From Komarekiella atlantica HA4396-MV6 (GTDB lineage: Bacteria; Cyanobacteriota; Cyanobacteriia; Cyanobacteriales; Nostocaceae), in NCBI GenBank assembly GCA_019359395.1, contig JAHHHK010000011.1:62001-126000 (forward strand): DNA of 64,000 nt, written 5' to 3'. The notes under the pieces were generated by a model. It was given only the letters and a program-made list of their open reading frames with translations, searched no databases and was not told the DNA's origin. A program made the translations under genes and the position numbers. Of the stretch, positions 8,247-17,648 are shown one piece after another; the stretch's first letter is position 1; the number at the start of each line of letters is the position of its first letter.

Positions 8247-10256
8247 ATGAGCATTTCGACTTCCGTGCTGAGTGATCTGCTAAAGTCCCTACCCTACCTG
8301 CGGCCCCAGCTATATTTTAAGGCTTCACTAACGGCGCTCTCCCACGCAATGGAAGATCAGGTTTTGGCTGCGACTTTAGTTCAACCCCTCGTAATTGCTA
8401 GCTTTCAGCGAGAGCGATTTTACCGCCAAGAAGCTCATCGCTACCAGCGGCTTGCTTTGCGAAGTAATCAAGTGTATGTATTGTCGGCTCCAGAAACAGA
8501 TTTTGCCAATAGTTCGGAATTCTACGAAAAGGTTGCTTTTGAGCCAGAAGATGGTTTAAGTCAAGAGTGGCATTTGATAGTAATTGCTGACAACTATGCT
8601 ACTTGTCTGGTTTGCCGTGAAAGCCTTGGCTCTATTGCCAAAAATAGCCAATTACCAGAGCTAAGCCCGAATCTGGATATGGATACAGCGCGAAGATTTG
8701 AGGGAATTTGGACATCGGAAAGGGGAGTTAGCCTGAAAGCAGCCCAATTGCTTTTAGACAGGATTGTGGTTTACAGACCAGAACTGGCAAGCAAAATTGA
8801 AAAGGCACGCCAGAGGTTTTGCATAGGGGAGCCAAGAAGCTACTCTGGAGCAGAACAGGTCAGCGAATATGCTTGTGACATTGATACAGACCCCTTTGTA
8901 CAGCGCTTAGTAACTTATTTACAAGCTAGTCAGTACAAATTGCACAAAGCTTATCGTTCAATTACTGCCCAAGCACGCAAAGAACGATTGGTCAACTCGA
9001 TCAGTACTGCCATCAGGCGATCGCTTGATCCTCATGAAGTTCTTCAAGTCGCAGCCCAAGAACTAGGGCAACATCTAGAAGCTTGTCGCTGTTTAATTTA
9101 CCGCGCTCAAGCTACAGATGCTCAAGCTGTAATTGAACATGAGTTTTTAACTCCTGGTACTGTATCTGTTCGCGGCCAAACCTGGGAGTTAGACAAAAAT
9201 CCCCTATTTCGGGAAATAGTCCAACAGGGTGAGGGCGTCTGTGTTAACGATACGCTGACTGACAATCGTGTTATTAATTCGGCGGGACTGTCCTTAATCG
9301 CCAAAAAGTTTGCTATTCGTTCTTGGCTAATAGAACCAGTATTTTATCAAGGGCGGTTATTGGGCATTGTAGAGTTACACTATTGCCGGATGCCACCGCA
9401 CGATTGGCAATCTGGGGAATTGGATCTAGTAGAAGCGATCGCCACTCAAGTGGGAGCAGCTCTGATTCAAGCGGAAGCTTACGCCAATCTAGAAGAACTT
9501 AACCAACAGCTAGAAGCCCTGGATCGCACCCGCAGCAACCTCATAGCCATCACCGGACACGAACTGCGTACCCCCCTATCTACGATTCAAGTGTGTCTAG
9601 AAAGCCTCGCCAGTGAACCAGATATGCCCTTAGAGTTGCAGCAGGTGATGCTTAACACTGCTCTTTCTGACTCCGAACGGATGCGAAAACTAGTACAAGA
9701 TTTCCTCACCCTTTCCAACCTAGAAAGCGGTCGAGTCGAATGGCATCCAGAATCACTGACGTTACAAGAGTGTGTGGATCTAGCACTCAGCCGAAATCGC
9801 AGCCGCTCCTCAACAGAAAAGCCGCCTCAAATCAAAACTCAAATTGCTCAAGACTTGCCTTTAGTCAGAGCTGACGGTGATTGGCTGGTGGAGGTACTGG
9901 CAAAACTTATAGACAATGCTTGTAAATTTACGCCTCCACAAGGAGAAATCACGATTATTGCTATTCGCAACAAGAGTCAGATGGTCGAAGTCACCGTAGC
10001 TGACACCGGACGCGGCATTGAACCCAATCGTCTAGAAGTAGTTTTTGACCGCTTCTATCAAGAAGAGGGCGCACTACGACGTACCACAAGCGGTACTGGA
10101 CTGGGATTAGCAATTTGCCGCCAAATTGTCAATGGCTGGGGTGGTGAAATTTGGGCAGAGTCATTTGGCAAAGACCAAGGTAGTCAGTTTCATTTCACCA
10201 TTCCCATCGTCCAGAGTAGTAAGGAGGAAAAACGGTCAAAAGTCAAGAGTAAATAG
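8247..10256 (+). CDS. DICT-GAF sensor histidine kinase (paralogue 1)
   Basis: 669 aa, no membrane segment. Order: N-terminal DICT domain (about 1-190), a spacer helix bundle, GAF domain (about 260-405, SWLIEPVFYQGRLLGIVELHY), short coiled coil, HisKA with ITGHELRTPLST (phospho-acceptor His438) and a HATPase domain with DNACKFT, DTGRGIEP and GTGLGLAI. DICT domains are known from cyanobacterial kinases and cyclases and are suspected of light-related signalling. No response regulator is adjacent. A near copy lies at 14884-16872; the genes between include psaD and ocp. Confidence 0.92.
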   Translation: MSISTSVLSDLLKSLPYLRPQLYFKASLTALSHAMEDQVLAATLVQPLVIASFQRERFYRQEAHRYQRLALRSNQVYVLSAPETDFANSSEFYEKVAFEPEDGLSQEWHLIVIADNYATCLVCRESLGSIAKNSQLPELSPNLDMDTARRFEGIWTSERGVSLKAAQLLLDRIVVYRPELASKIEKARQRFCIGEPRSYSGAEQVSEYACDIDTDPFVQRLVTYLQASQYKLHKAYRSITAQARKERLVNSISTAIRRSLDPHEVLQVAAQELGQHLEACRCLIYRAQATDAQAVIEHEFLTPGTVSVRGQTWELDKNPLFREIVQQGEGVCVNDTLTDNRVINSAGLSLIAKKFAIRSWLIEPVFYQGRLLGIVELHYCRMPPHDWQSGELDLVEAIATQVGAALIQAEAYANLEELNQQLEALDRTRSNLIAITGHELRTPLSTIQVCLESLASEPDMPLELQQVMLNTALSDSERMRKLVQDFLTLSNLESGRVEWHPESLTLQECVDLALSRNRSRSSTEKPPQIKTQIAQDLPLVRADGDWLVEVLAKLIDNACKFTPPQGEITIIAIRNKSQMVEVTVADTGRGIEPNRLEVVFDRFYQEEGALRRTTSGTGLGLAICRQIVNGWGGEIWAESFGKDQGSQFHFTIPIVQSSKEEKRSKVKSK

Positions 10257-10399
10257 TCATGGAGCATTGGGCATAGATTTTTAACAAATGACTAATGACA
10301 AATGACTCTTGACTAAAAACTGTTACAGTCTATGACGCGATCGCAATATGATCCTGATGGCGGTGTTAGGATGCCCTAAAAACGTTGAGAGACAACTCT

Positions 10400-10822
10400 A
10401 TGGCAGAAACACTCTCTGGACAAACTCCGCTATATGGTGGCAACACTGGCGGCTTGCTAACAAAAGCAAAAGTAGAAGAAAAGTACGCTATTACTTGGAC
10501 TAGCCCTAAAGACCAAGTATTTGAATTGCCTACAGGTGGTGCTGCCACTATGCGAAACGGCGAAAACCTTCTACACTTGGCTCGCAAAGAGCAATGTATC
10601 GCTTTAGGTGGTCAACTGCGGAAATTCAAAATTACAAACTACAAAATCTACCGGATTTTACCCAACGGAGAAACCACTTTCATTCACCCAGCTGATGGTG
10701 TCTTCCCCGAAAAGGTAAACGAAGGCCGCGAAAAAGTACGTTACGTAGACCGTCGCATTGGCGAAAACCCCAGTCCAGCAAAACTTAAGTTTAGCGGCGT
10801 TTATCCTTACGACGCTCCATAA
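10400..10822 (+). CDS. psaD: Photosystem I reaction centre subunit II
   Basis: 140 aa peripheral stromal subunit of photosystem I; docks ferredoxin at the acceptor side and stabilises PsaC. The full family sequence is visible: [19 protein letters not shown] at the start, [19 protein letters not shown], then [18 protein letters not shown] and [19 protein letters not shown]. Start set at the ATG of MAETL; a TTG five codons upstream is only an open-frame extension. Single gene, followed 107 bp later by trpE in the same direction. Confidence 0.97.
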   Translation: MAETLSGQTPLYGGNTGGLLTKAKVEEKYAITWTSPKDQVFELPTGGAATMRNGENLLHLARKEQCIALGGQLRKFKITNYKIYRILPNGETTFIHPADGVFPEKVNEGREKVRYVDRRIGENPSPAKLKFSGVYPYDAP

Positions 10823-10929
10823 CTAGCTGTTAGTAGTTAATGGGTAATTGGGTAATGGGTAACGGGTAATGGGTAAAAAAACAATTACCAATTAATCTAT
10901 TACCTATTGCCAATTACCATTGAAAAATT

Positions 10930-12453
10930 ATGATTTTTCCTGATTTTTCCCAGTTTTGCAGCCTAGCCCAACAAGGCAACTTTGTCCCAGTGTATCAAGA
11001 GTGGGTAGCAGACTTAGATACGCCCGTATCTGCTTGGTATAAAGTATGTGCAGGTCAGCCCTATAGCTTTTTGTTGGAATCGGTGGAAGGCGGGGAAAAA
11101 CTGGGACGCTACAGTTTATTGGGTTGCGACCCGTTGTGGATTTTAGAAGCAAGGGACAATAACACGACCCAAACACACCGCGACGGTTCGCAGGTGACGT
11201 TTGAAGGCGACCCCTTTACAGCTTTAGCCCAATGTCTAGAACCTTATCAGCCAGTCAAGTTACCGCAACTCCCGCCAGGAATTGGCGGATTGTTTGGATT
11301 TTGGGGTTATGAATTAATTCGCTGGATAGAGCCGCGTGTACCAATTCATCCACCAGACCAGAGAAATATTCCAGATGGGTTATGGATGCAGGTTGACCAC
11401 CTGTTAATTTTTGATCAGGTGAAGCGAAAAATTTGGGCGATCGCCTATGCTGATTTGCGTAACTCCGATTTACACCAAGCATATCAGCAAGCGTGCGATC
11501 GCGTCACCCAAATGCTCAATAAGCTATCTCTACCCCTATCGCTACAAAATACCAAATTGACATGGACACCCCCAGGGAGTAAGAGAGCAGAGGAACACAG
11601 AAACACAGGAACACAGGAATACACCAGCAACTTTACCCGCCACGATTTCTGTGCCAATGTCCAAAAAGCAAAAGACTACATCAAAGCAGGCGATATCTTC
11701 CAAGTTGTAATTTCTCAGCGATTATCAACGGCATACACAGGCGACCCTTTTGCCCTTTACCGTTCTTTGCGTCAGATTAATCCTTCCCCTTACATGGCTT
11801 ACTTTCACTTTCAAGATTGGCAAATTATCGGTTCCAGTCCAGAAGTGATGGTGAAAGCAGAACTAGACCCAGATGGTGGAGTGATAGCAACAGTACGCCC
11901 AATTGCCGGAACGCGTCCACGGGGTAAAACAACCCAAGAAGATACAGATCTAGCAGAAGATTTACTTAAAGACCCTAAAGAAATTGCTGAACACGTCATG
12001 CTCGTTGATTTAGGGCGCAATGATCTAGGACGTGTTTGCCAAAGCGGTAGCGTGAAAGTTGATGAATTAATGGTAGTTGAACGCTACTCCCATGTAATGC
12101 ACATTGTCAGCAATGTTGTGGGTAAATTAACACCAAACAAAACCGCATGGGATTTACTGAAAGCTTGCTTCCCAGCAGGTACGGTAAGCGGCGCACCTAA
12201 GATTCGAGCAATGGAAATTATCCACGAGTTAGAACCTAGTCGTCGGGGCGTTTATTCTGGCGTGTATGGATATTATGATTTTGAAGGACAACTGAATAGT
12301 GCTATAGCAATTCGCACAATGGTAATGCATGATAATACGGTAAGCGTGCAAGCTGGCGCAGGTTTGGTGGCTGATTCTGAGCCTGAGAAAGAATACGAAG
12401 AGACACTGAATAAAGCCAGAGGGCTTTTAGAAGCGATTCGTTGCTTACGTTGA
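10930..12453 (+). CDS. trpE: Anthranilate synthase component I
   Basis: 507 aa; makes anthranilate from chorismate with the TrpG glutaminase, first step of tryptophan synthesis. N-terminal feedback site LLESVEGGEKLGRYSLLG (about 49-66), then the chorismate-utilising domain: GDIFQVVISQRL, IGSSPEVMV, ATVRPIAGTRPRG, GTVSGAPKIRAMEI and VQAGAGLVADSEP. Between the domains (about residues 216-234) lies an odd hydrophilic stretch rich in E, N, T and R, coded by a purine-rich ACACAGGAA repeat, which looks like an insertion. The upstream 100 bp is made of GGGTAAT heptamers and their complement. Confidence 0.96.
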   Translation: MIFPDFSQFCSLAQQGNFVPVYQEWVADLDTPVSAWYKVCAGQPYSFLLESVEGGEKLGRYSLLGCDPLWILEARDNNTTQTHRDGSQVTFEGDPFTALAQCLEPYQPVKLPQLPPGIGGLFGFWGYELIRWIEPRVPIHPPDQRNIPDGLWMQVDHLLIFDQVKRKIWAIAYADLRNSDLHQAYQQACDRVTQMLNKLSLPLSLQNTKLTWTPPGSKRAEEHRNTGTQEYTSNFTRHDFCANVQKAKDYIKAGDIFQVVISQRLSTAYTGDPFALYRSLRQINPSPYMAYFHFQDWQIIGSSPEVMVKAELDPDGGVIATVRPIAGTRPRGKTTQEDTDLAEDLLKDPKEIAEHVMLVDLGRNDLGRVCQSGSVKVDELMVVERYSHVMHIVSNVVGKLTPNKTAWDLLKACFPAGTVSGAPKIRAMEIIHELEPSRRGVYSGVYGYYDFEGQLNSAIAIRTMVMHDNTVSVQAGAGLVADSEPEKEYEETLNKARGLLEAIRCLR

Positions 12454-12941
12454 AATTCAACTCCTCGTTACAAACAAAGCAAAGCTTAATCAGCCCTTAA
12501 TTTGCTATTTCTAAATATCCACTAGAGGTAGAGACGTCGCAGTGTAACGTCTCTACAGAGTCTATCTGTTTTGTATCAAAACTAACCATCGCTTTTGAGG
12601 AGATTTGAGCGAGTTTCAACACAGATGTTCTTCGTAACTTAAGTAAATCTTATATTTTATATAAAAATTACTTATTAACATATAGCTAAGAAATCATTGC
12701 TTATTTGTAACAAACTTGTTATGTTTCTTTACATAAAGATACAAAAACAATACAAATGCGTTAAACCACTGCTAACTAAAGCTCTTTGAATAACTATGCA
12801 GTTGAGCCTGTGATTTGCTTTGCTGAGTATCTAACTCAAGAGCAACAAAATTGTTGTGTGTAGCGCGTTTACTTTCTGTTTTTGACACATTTGATTTTTC
12901 AAATTTGACAGTACTTTAGTTTTCTTTTTGAAATTCCTGCC
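12454..12941. other. Intergenic region trpE-ocp with one GTAGAGACG palindrome
   Basis: Holds a 29-bp hairpin repeat at 12528-12556 and then about 380 bp of AT-rich DNA that must contain the ocp promoter. No gene seen. OCP genes elsewhere are induced by strong light, but I cannot point to a specific operator here. Confidence 0.6.
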
Positions 12942-13904
12942 ATGTCTTTTACCATTCAGTCGGCTCAAAGTATTTTTCCCGGCACTTTAGTTGCTGACGT
13001 TGTTCCAACTGTCGTTGAATCGTTCTCTCAGCTCAATGCTGAAGATCAACTAGCATTACTTTGGTTTGCCTATACCGAAATGGGTAGATCTATTACGGTT
13101 GCGGCTCCAGGGGCAGCTAACATGGTTCTGGCGCAAGGTTTACTTGAGCAAATCAAGCAGATGCCTTTTGATGCTCAAACACAAGTCATGTATGATTTGG
13201 CTAACCGTGCTGATACTCCCCTCTGCCGTTCTTATGCGTCCTTCACTGTAAACATCAAGTTAGGCTTCTGGTATCAGTTAGGAGAATGGATGGCGCAAGG
13301 AATCGTCGCTCCTATTCCAGAAGGCTATAAGCTTTCTACTAAGGCTGCCGATGTGCTGCAAGCAATCCGACAAGCTGATCCAGGTCAACAAATCACAATC
13401 CTACGCAATACCGTAATTAGCATGGGATTTGACCCGAATGCTCCAGGTAGTTACAAAAAAGTCTTAGAACCTGTGGCTCCCCCGACTGCACCAGCATTTC
13501 GGACTAAAGTTACTATTGAGGGCGTCACCAATCCTACAGTGTTGGGCTATATCAACAACATGAATGCCAACGACTTTGATGCGGCTGTGGCTCTATTCAT
13601 GTCCGATGGTGCTCTGCAACCTCCTTTTGAAAGACCGATTGTTGGTCAGGAAGCAATCCGCGCTTATATGCGTGAAGAATGCCAAGGATTGAAAATGATA
13701 CCAGAGCGTGGTGTATCTGAACCAGTGGAAGATGGGTATACCCAGGTTAAAGTCACGGGTAAAGTCCAAACTCCTTGGTTTGGTGCGAGTGTAGGTATGA
13801 ATATTGCATGGCGGTTTTTACTAAATCCCCAAGGTAAAATCTTCTTTGTTGCGATTGACTTATTGGCTTCTCCTAAAGAACTGCTCAACCTTGTACGAAA
13901 ATAG
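12942..13904 (+). CDS. ocp: Orange carotenoid protein
   Basis: 320 aa two-domain photoprotective protein; binds a keto-carotenoid and, once activated by blue-green light, quenches phycobilisome energy. N-terminal helical domain 1-168, linker, C-terminal NTF2-like domain about 190-318. Key residues by position: Trp41, Tyr44 and Trp110 in the N-domain, Arg155 and Glu246 (inter-domain salt bridge), Tyr203 and Trp290 (ketone hydrogen bonds). C-domain numbering is shifted by +2 from Synechocystis, so two residues are added in the linker. The fluorescence-recovery protein gene often found beside ocp is not here. Confidence 0.95.
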   Translation: MSFTIQSAQSIFPGTLVADVVPTVVESFSQLNAEDQLALLWFAYTEMGRSITVAAPGAANMVLAQGLLEQIKQMPFDAQTQVMYDLANRADTPLCRSYASFTVNIKLGFWYQLGEWMAQGIVAPIPEGYKLSTKAADVLQAIRQADPGQQITILRNTVISMGFDPNAPGSYKKVLEPVAPPTAPAFRTKVTIEGVTNPTVLGYINNMNANDFDAAVALFMSDGALQPPFERPIVGQEAIRAYMREECQGLKMIPERGVSEPVEDGYTQVKVTGKVQTPWFGASVGMNIAWRFLLNPQGKIFFVAIDLLASPKELLNLVRK

Positions 13905-13930
13905 AGCGTTAGCTTAGTTGCTCTAGCATA

Positions 13931-13975
13931 CTTAAGCGTGAGCGAGTTAGCGATCGCCACCTCGTCACGCTTAAG
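13931..13975 (+). terminator. Hairpin after ocp
   Basis: Inverted repeat 27 bp past the ocp stop: CTTAAGCGTG (13931-13940) pairs with CACGCTTAAG (13966-13975), extended by a partly matching GCGAG/CTCG part, with a HIP1 site in the loop. It lacks a clear T-run, so termination is likely but not certain; it may only stabilise the mRNA end. Confidence 0.5.
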
Positions 13976-14105
13976 CAAAAACATCGTTAAATAGTTTTAA
14001 CATCGGTGCATTTTTAAAAGTCTCTTAAAAGAACGCTATTTTCAGCAATTGTCAATTGGATACTGTAATTTCCAGGTAATCAATGGAGATTTGGAGGCAA
14101 GCTAT

Positions 14106-14726
14106 ATGGATGCTGACGAACTTCTCAAACGCTATTGTGCAGGAGAAAGAAATTTCACTTATGTAAGCCTGCACTCAGTTAACATGAGCGAGGTGTGTCT
14201 AGCTGGCATCAATCTAGATAAAGCTAATCTAGCTAACACGACTCTATCTCAGGCTAACTTACGTGGGGCAAATCTGATTGAAGCCAATTTGACTGCGGCA
14301 GCCCTCTGGAGAACCGACTTGAGTGGAGCAAATCTGATTTGGGCAAACTTAAAGGCCGCCAACCTCATTCGGGCGAAGCTTAATCAGGTAGATTTGCACA
14401 AGGCCTCTCTACTCAAGGCAGATCTACGCTTAGCAGACTTAAGTAATGCCGACCTCAGCGGTGCAAACTTGAGTGGTGCAGACTTACGCTATGCCAATCT
14501 CAGCGGCGCTTTTCTGGCAGGGGCAAATCTCAGCGGTGCAAATTTGACAGGGACAAACTTAAGCAAGGCAGACTTGAGTCATACCAATCTGACCAAAGCT
14601 ATTTTGTTCAAAACTGATTTAAGTGACGTAGATTTCACGGAAGTAGACCTGACTAAAGTGGATTTATACCACTGCTTCGTGAGCGGAGCAACCTTGCTTG
14701 AACGTAGCTTAGTCGAAGTAGGTTAA
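14106..14726 (+). CDS. Pentapeptide-repeat protein
   Basis: 206 aa from the ATG at 14106, which has GGAGG at 14093-14097; a TTG 19 codons upstream is in frame but has no ribosome site. From about residue 30 to 195 it is built of A(D/N)LxX five-residue repeats (ANLSGADLRYANLSG and similar), which fold into a right-handed square beta-helix. The first 20 residues (MDADELLKRYCAGERNF) form the short head common in cyanobacterial members. No signal peptide. Function unknown for most of these proteins; it follows ocp by 200 bp. Confidence 0.9.
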   Translation: MDADELLKRYCAGERNFTYVSLHSVNMSEVCLAGINLDKANLANTTLSQANLRGANLIEANLTAAALWRTDLSGANLIWANLKAANLIRAKLNQVDLHKASLLKADLRLADLSNADLSGANLSGADLRYANLSGAFLAGANLSGANLTGTNLSKADLSHTNLTKAILFKTDLSDVDFTEVDLTKVDLYHCFVSGATLLERSLVEVG

Positions 14727-14883
14727 CAAATGAAGAATTATTTTTACTCCTCTGAGACTTCTCTATTTGTCATTAGTCATTCGGGTTTATTTACAAAGAA
14801 CAAATGACTAATTACGGTCTTAACGACAAAAATACCATTGTTTAAAAGCTCATTATCAAAGGCAGTATCAAATCTAACTACTG

Positions 14884-16872
14884 ATGAGTGTCTCGAATTC
14901 CCTGTTGCAGGATTTGTGCGAAGTACTACCACATCTACAACCTCAAATCTATTTTAAGTCTTCGCTGACGGCTCTTTCTCACGCCATAGAAGACCTAGTA
15001 TTGGCAGGGACAGATCGACCCCTAGTGATTGCCAATTTTCAGCAAGAGCGTTTTTACCGCCAGGAAATTCCTCGGTATGAGAAAATTGCTCAGCATACTG
15101 ACCATATTTACGTGTTAGCTGCACCGGAGACTGACTTTGGCTCTGCTTCAGCCCCTTATGCAACTATCCCCTTTGCTCCTGACGACGAATTAGCTCAAGA
15201 GTGGCATTTGATCGTAATTGGTCGGCGATATTCAGCTTGCGTGATTTGTCGAGAGCACGCTTCACCTGTAGACTCAGCATCACTAGACCAGTTAAGGCAA
15301 TTTCAGGGGATTTGGACTTTTGACCCCCAAGTTAGCATTTATGCAGCCCGACTGATGTTAGAGCGGATTTTGGCTTATCAACCAAAACTAGCCTCTAAAA
15401 TTAAGCGAGCACAGCGGCGCTATCATCTGTTGGATGAATCGCAAGCGCAGACATCAACTAGTCGGGTATTAGAGATTGGCTCTAAACTGTTTGTCAACCG
15501 CCTAGTTACATATCTGCAAGCCAGTCAATACAGGCTACTAAAAGCTTATCGCACGATCGCCAGCAAGGAGCGGAAAGAGCGCCTGCTCAATGCGATCGCT
15601 ACTTCGATCCGTCACTCTTTGAACGCCGAAGAGATTCTGAATGTTACTGTTACAGAATTAGGTCAAGCCTTTAGCCATTGCCGGTGTCTGCTTTATCTTG
15701 ATCAGCCAGGTAGCCAGCAGCCAATTGCTTATGAGTCAACACCTGCTGAATTACCTTCTTTGAAAGAGAAAGTCTGGTCATTGGCAGATCATCCACTGTT
15801 TCAAACTGCTTTGGCGCAAAGTCGAACCAATAGCGAAAACCAGTCAGAAATTCTAGCTATTGCCGATATCACCCAGGATTTAGGCTTGCAATCACATCCA
15901 GACTTAAAAACGCAACTAGCGCACTGGCAAATCCGAGCTTGCTTATTAGTGCCCATCCGCTATCAGGGAACCTGGCTGGGAATGCTGGAATTACACCAGC
16001 CAAAGCCTTATCTGTGGACAGAGGATGATATAGCTTTAGTTGAAGCGATCGCTACTCAAGCTGGAGTTGCCTTAATACAGGCACAGGCTTACACTAACCT
16101 AGAAACTCTTAATCGCCAACTCGTAGACCTAGAGCGTACCCAAAGTAACTTAACTGCCATTGTTGGACATGAATTACGTACTCCTTTATCTACCATTCGC
16201 GTTTGCTTAGAGAGTTTAGTCACAGAACTAGAAATGCCGCCAGATTTGCAGCAAATGATGCTGCAAACTGCTTTGGACGATGCAGAGCGTTTGCGTAAGC
16301 TGATCCAGGACTTTATCACCTTATCTCGTTTGGAAAGTGGGTTGGTGCGCTGGCAACCAGAGCCAATTTCCCTTAAAGAATACTTAGATTTGGCTTTAAG
16401 TGGACTGGAATCGCGTCAGAAATTACCCAAAATTATTGTAGAATTACCCCAGCATTTGCCTTTAATTCAAATAGATGGAGAAGGACTGATCGAAGTTTTG
16501 AGTAAGCTACTCGAAAACGCCTGTAAGTTTACCGACAAAAGCGGACAAGTCACCATTCGTGCTCACTTCATGAGTTCACAAGAGGTTGGAGGTAAAGCAG
16601 CCTTGGAGAATTCCAATAAGACTTCTATGTTAAAAGTCACAATTGCGGATACAGGTCGAGGTATAGAACCTAATCGGCTAGAATCTATCTTTGAGCGCTT
16701 TTATCAAGAAGAAGGATTTTTGCAACGTACTGTGGGAGGAACCGGATTGGGTTTGGCGATTTGTCGTTGCATTATCGATAATCTGGGAGGAAAAATTTGG
16801 GCTGAGTCTCTGGGGAAAGACCAGGGTAGCCAGTTTCACTTTACAATTCCAGTTGCGTTGCCCATTCTTTAA
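14884..16872 (+). CDS. DICT-GAF sensor histidine kinase (paralogue 2)
   Basis: 662 aa, same domain order as the kinase at 8247-10256: DICT (about 1-185), helical spacer, GAF (about 245-395, ACLLVPIRYQGTWLGMLELHQ), HisKA with IVGHELRTPLST (His429) and HATPase with ENACKFT, DTGRGIEP, GTGLGLAI. The two proteins align nearly end to end, including their last residues (GKDQGSQFHFTIP), so they come from a duplication, yet four unrelated genes lie between them. Paralogue 2 has a short insertion in the ATPase domain (MSSQEVGGKAALENSN). No adjacent response regulator. Confidence 0.92.
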   Translation: MSVSNSLLQDLCEVLPHLQPQIYFKSSLTALSHAIEDLVLAGTDRPLVIANFQQERFYRQEIPRYEKIAQHTDHIYVLAAPETDFGSASAPYATIPFAPDDELAQEWHLIVIGRRYSACVICREHASPVDSASLDQLRQFQGIWTFDPQVSIYAARLMLERILAYQPKLASKIKRAQRRYHLLDESQAQTSTSRVLEIGSKLFVNRLVTYLQASQYRLLKAYRTIASKERKERLLNAIATSIRHSLNAEEILNVTVTELGQAFSHCRCLLYLDQPGSQQPIAYESTPAELPSLKEKVWSLADHPLFQTALAQSRTNSENQSEILAIADITQDLGLQSHPDLKTQLAHWQIRACLLVPIRYQGTWLGMLELHQPKPYLWTEDDIALVEAIATQAGVALIQAQAYTNLETLNRQLVDLERTQSNLTAIVGHELRTPLSTIRVCLESLVTELEMPPDLQQMMLQTALDDAERLRKLIQDFITLSRLESGLVRWQPEPISLKEYLDLALSGLESRQKLPKIIVELPQHLPLIQIDGEGLIEVLSKLLENACKFTDKSGQVTIRAHFMSSQEVGGKAALENSNKTSMLKVTIADTGRGIEPNRLESIFERFYQEEGFLQRTVGGTGLGLAICRCIIDNLGGKIWAESLGKDQGSQFHFTIPVALPIL

Positions 16873-16969
16873 TCTCATAGTTGAGATTTTGGGAGCGATC
16901 GCTTTCCATCATCGCATCAAGCGATCGCACACCCAACTCAACTAGAAAGTAAGATGTTCAGATACGCCT

Positions 16970-17556
16970 ATGAACGCTACTACAGTCACCTTAGCTCCTG
17001 TCCTGAAATTAAAAATCGACTTGACTGATGAACAATTTTTCCAGTTGTGTCAGAAAAACCGCGATTATCGATTTGAGCGTACAGCATCAGGAGAATTATT
17101 AATTATGCTACCTACAGGTAGTGATAGTGGCAGACGTAATGTTAAAATCACCACTCAATTAGATACTTGGAACTCTAAAAGTAATTTAGGCGAAGTTTTT
17201 GACTCTTCAACTGGCTTCACCCTACCCAATGGTGCAGAACGTTCTCCAAATGCTTCTTGGGTGAAAATTGAGCGCTGGAATGCTCTTACTTTAGAACAAC
17301 AAGAAAAATTTGCCCCCATTTGTCCTGATTTTGTAGTAGAGTTACGCTCTTTTAGTGATTCCCTAAAAGATTTACAGGATAAAATGCAAGAGTATATCGA
17401 AATAGCGCTCAATTAGGTTGGTTAATCGACCGGAAAAACAAGCGAGTAGAAATTTATCGTCCAGACAAAGATGTAGAAATATTAAACAATCCTATTAGTT
17501 TATCAGGAGAAAATGTGTTGCCTGGATTTGTGTTGCATTTACAGCAAATTATGTAG
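16970..17556 (+). pseudogene. Uma2-family nuclease-like gene with frameshift
   Basis: First 148 codons follow the Uma2 (DUF820) family: LTDEQFFQLCQKNRDYRFERT, GELLIMLPTGSDSG and the nuclease-like CPDFVVELRS. Near 17400 the frame shifts by a 1-nt loss in YIENGAQLGW (gaaaatggc has become gaaatagc) and stops at once. The next frame continues correctly: LGWLIDRKNKRVEIYRPDKD up to PGFVLHLQQIM, ending at 17556. The lost part is the C-terminal quarter. A real break or a base-calling error would look the same. Confidence 0.85.
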
Positions 17557-17584
17557 CTTTACTAATGTTTTATTCCCTATAGCG

Positions 17585-17623
17585 AAAAACCATGCCTCTG
17601 TCTTAAAAAGAGCATGGTTTTTT
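17585..17623. terminator. Bidirectional terminator between the Uma2 remnant and purQ
   Basis: AAAAACCATGC (17585-17595) pairs with GCATGGTTTTT (17612-17622). It is flanked by A on the left and T on the right, so it works as a Rho-independent terminator on both strands. It sits just past the ends of two convergent genes. Confidence 0.85.
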
Positions 17624-17648
17624 ATTATTGGAGGCGCAAACATTAACC

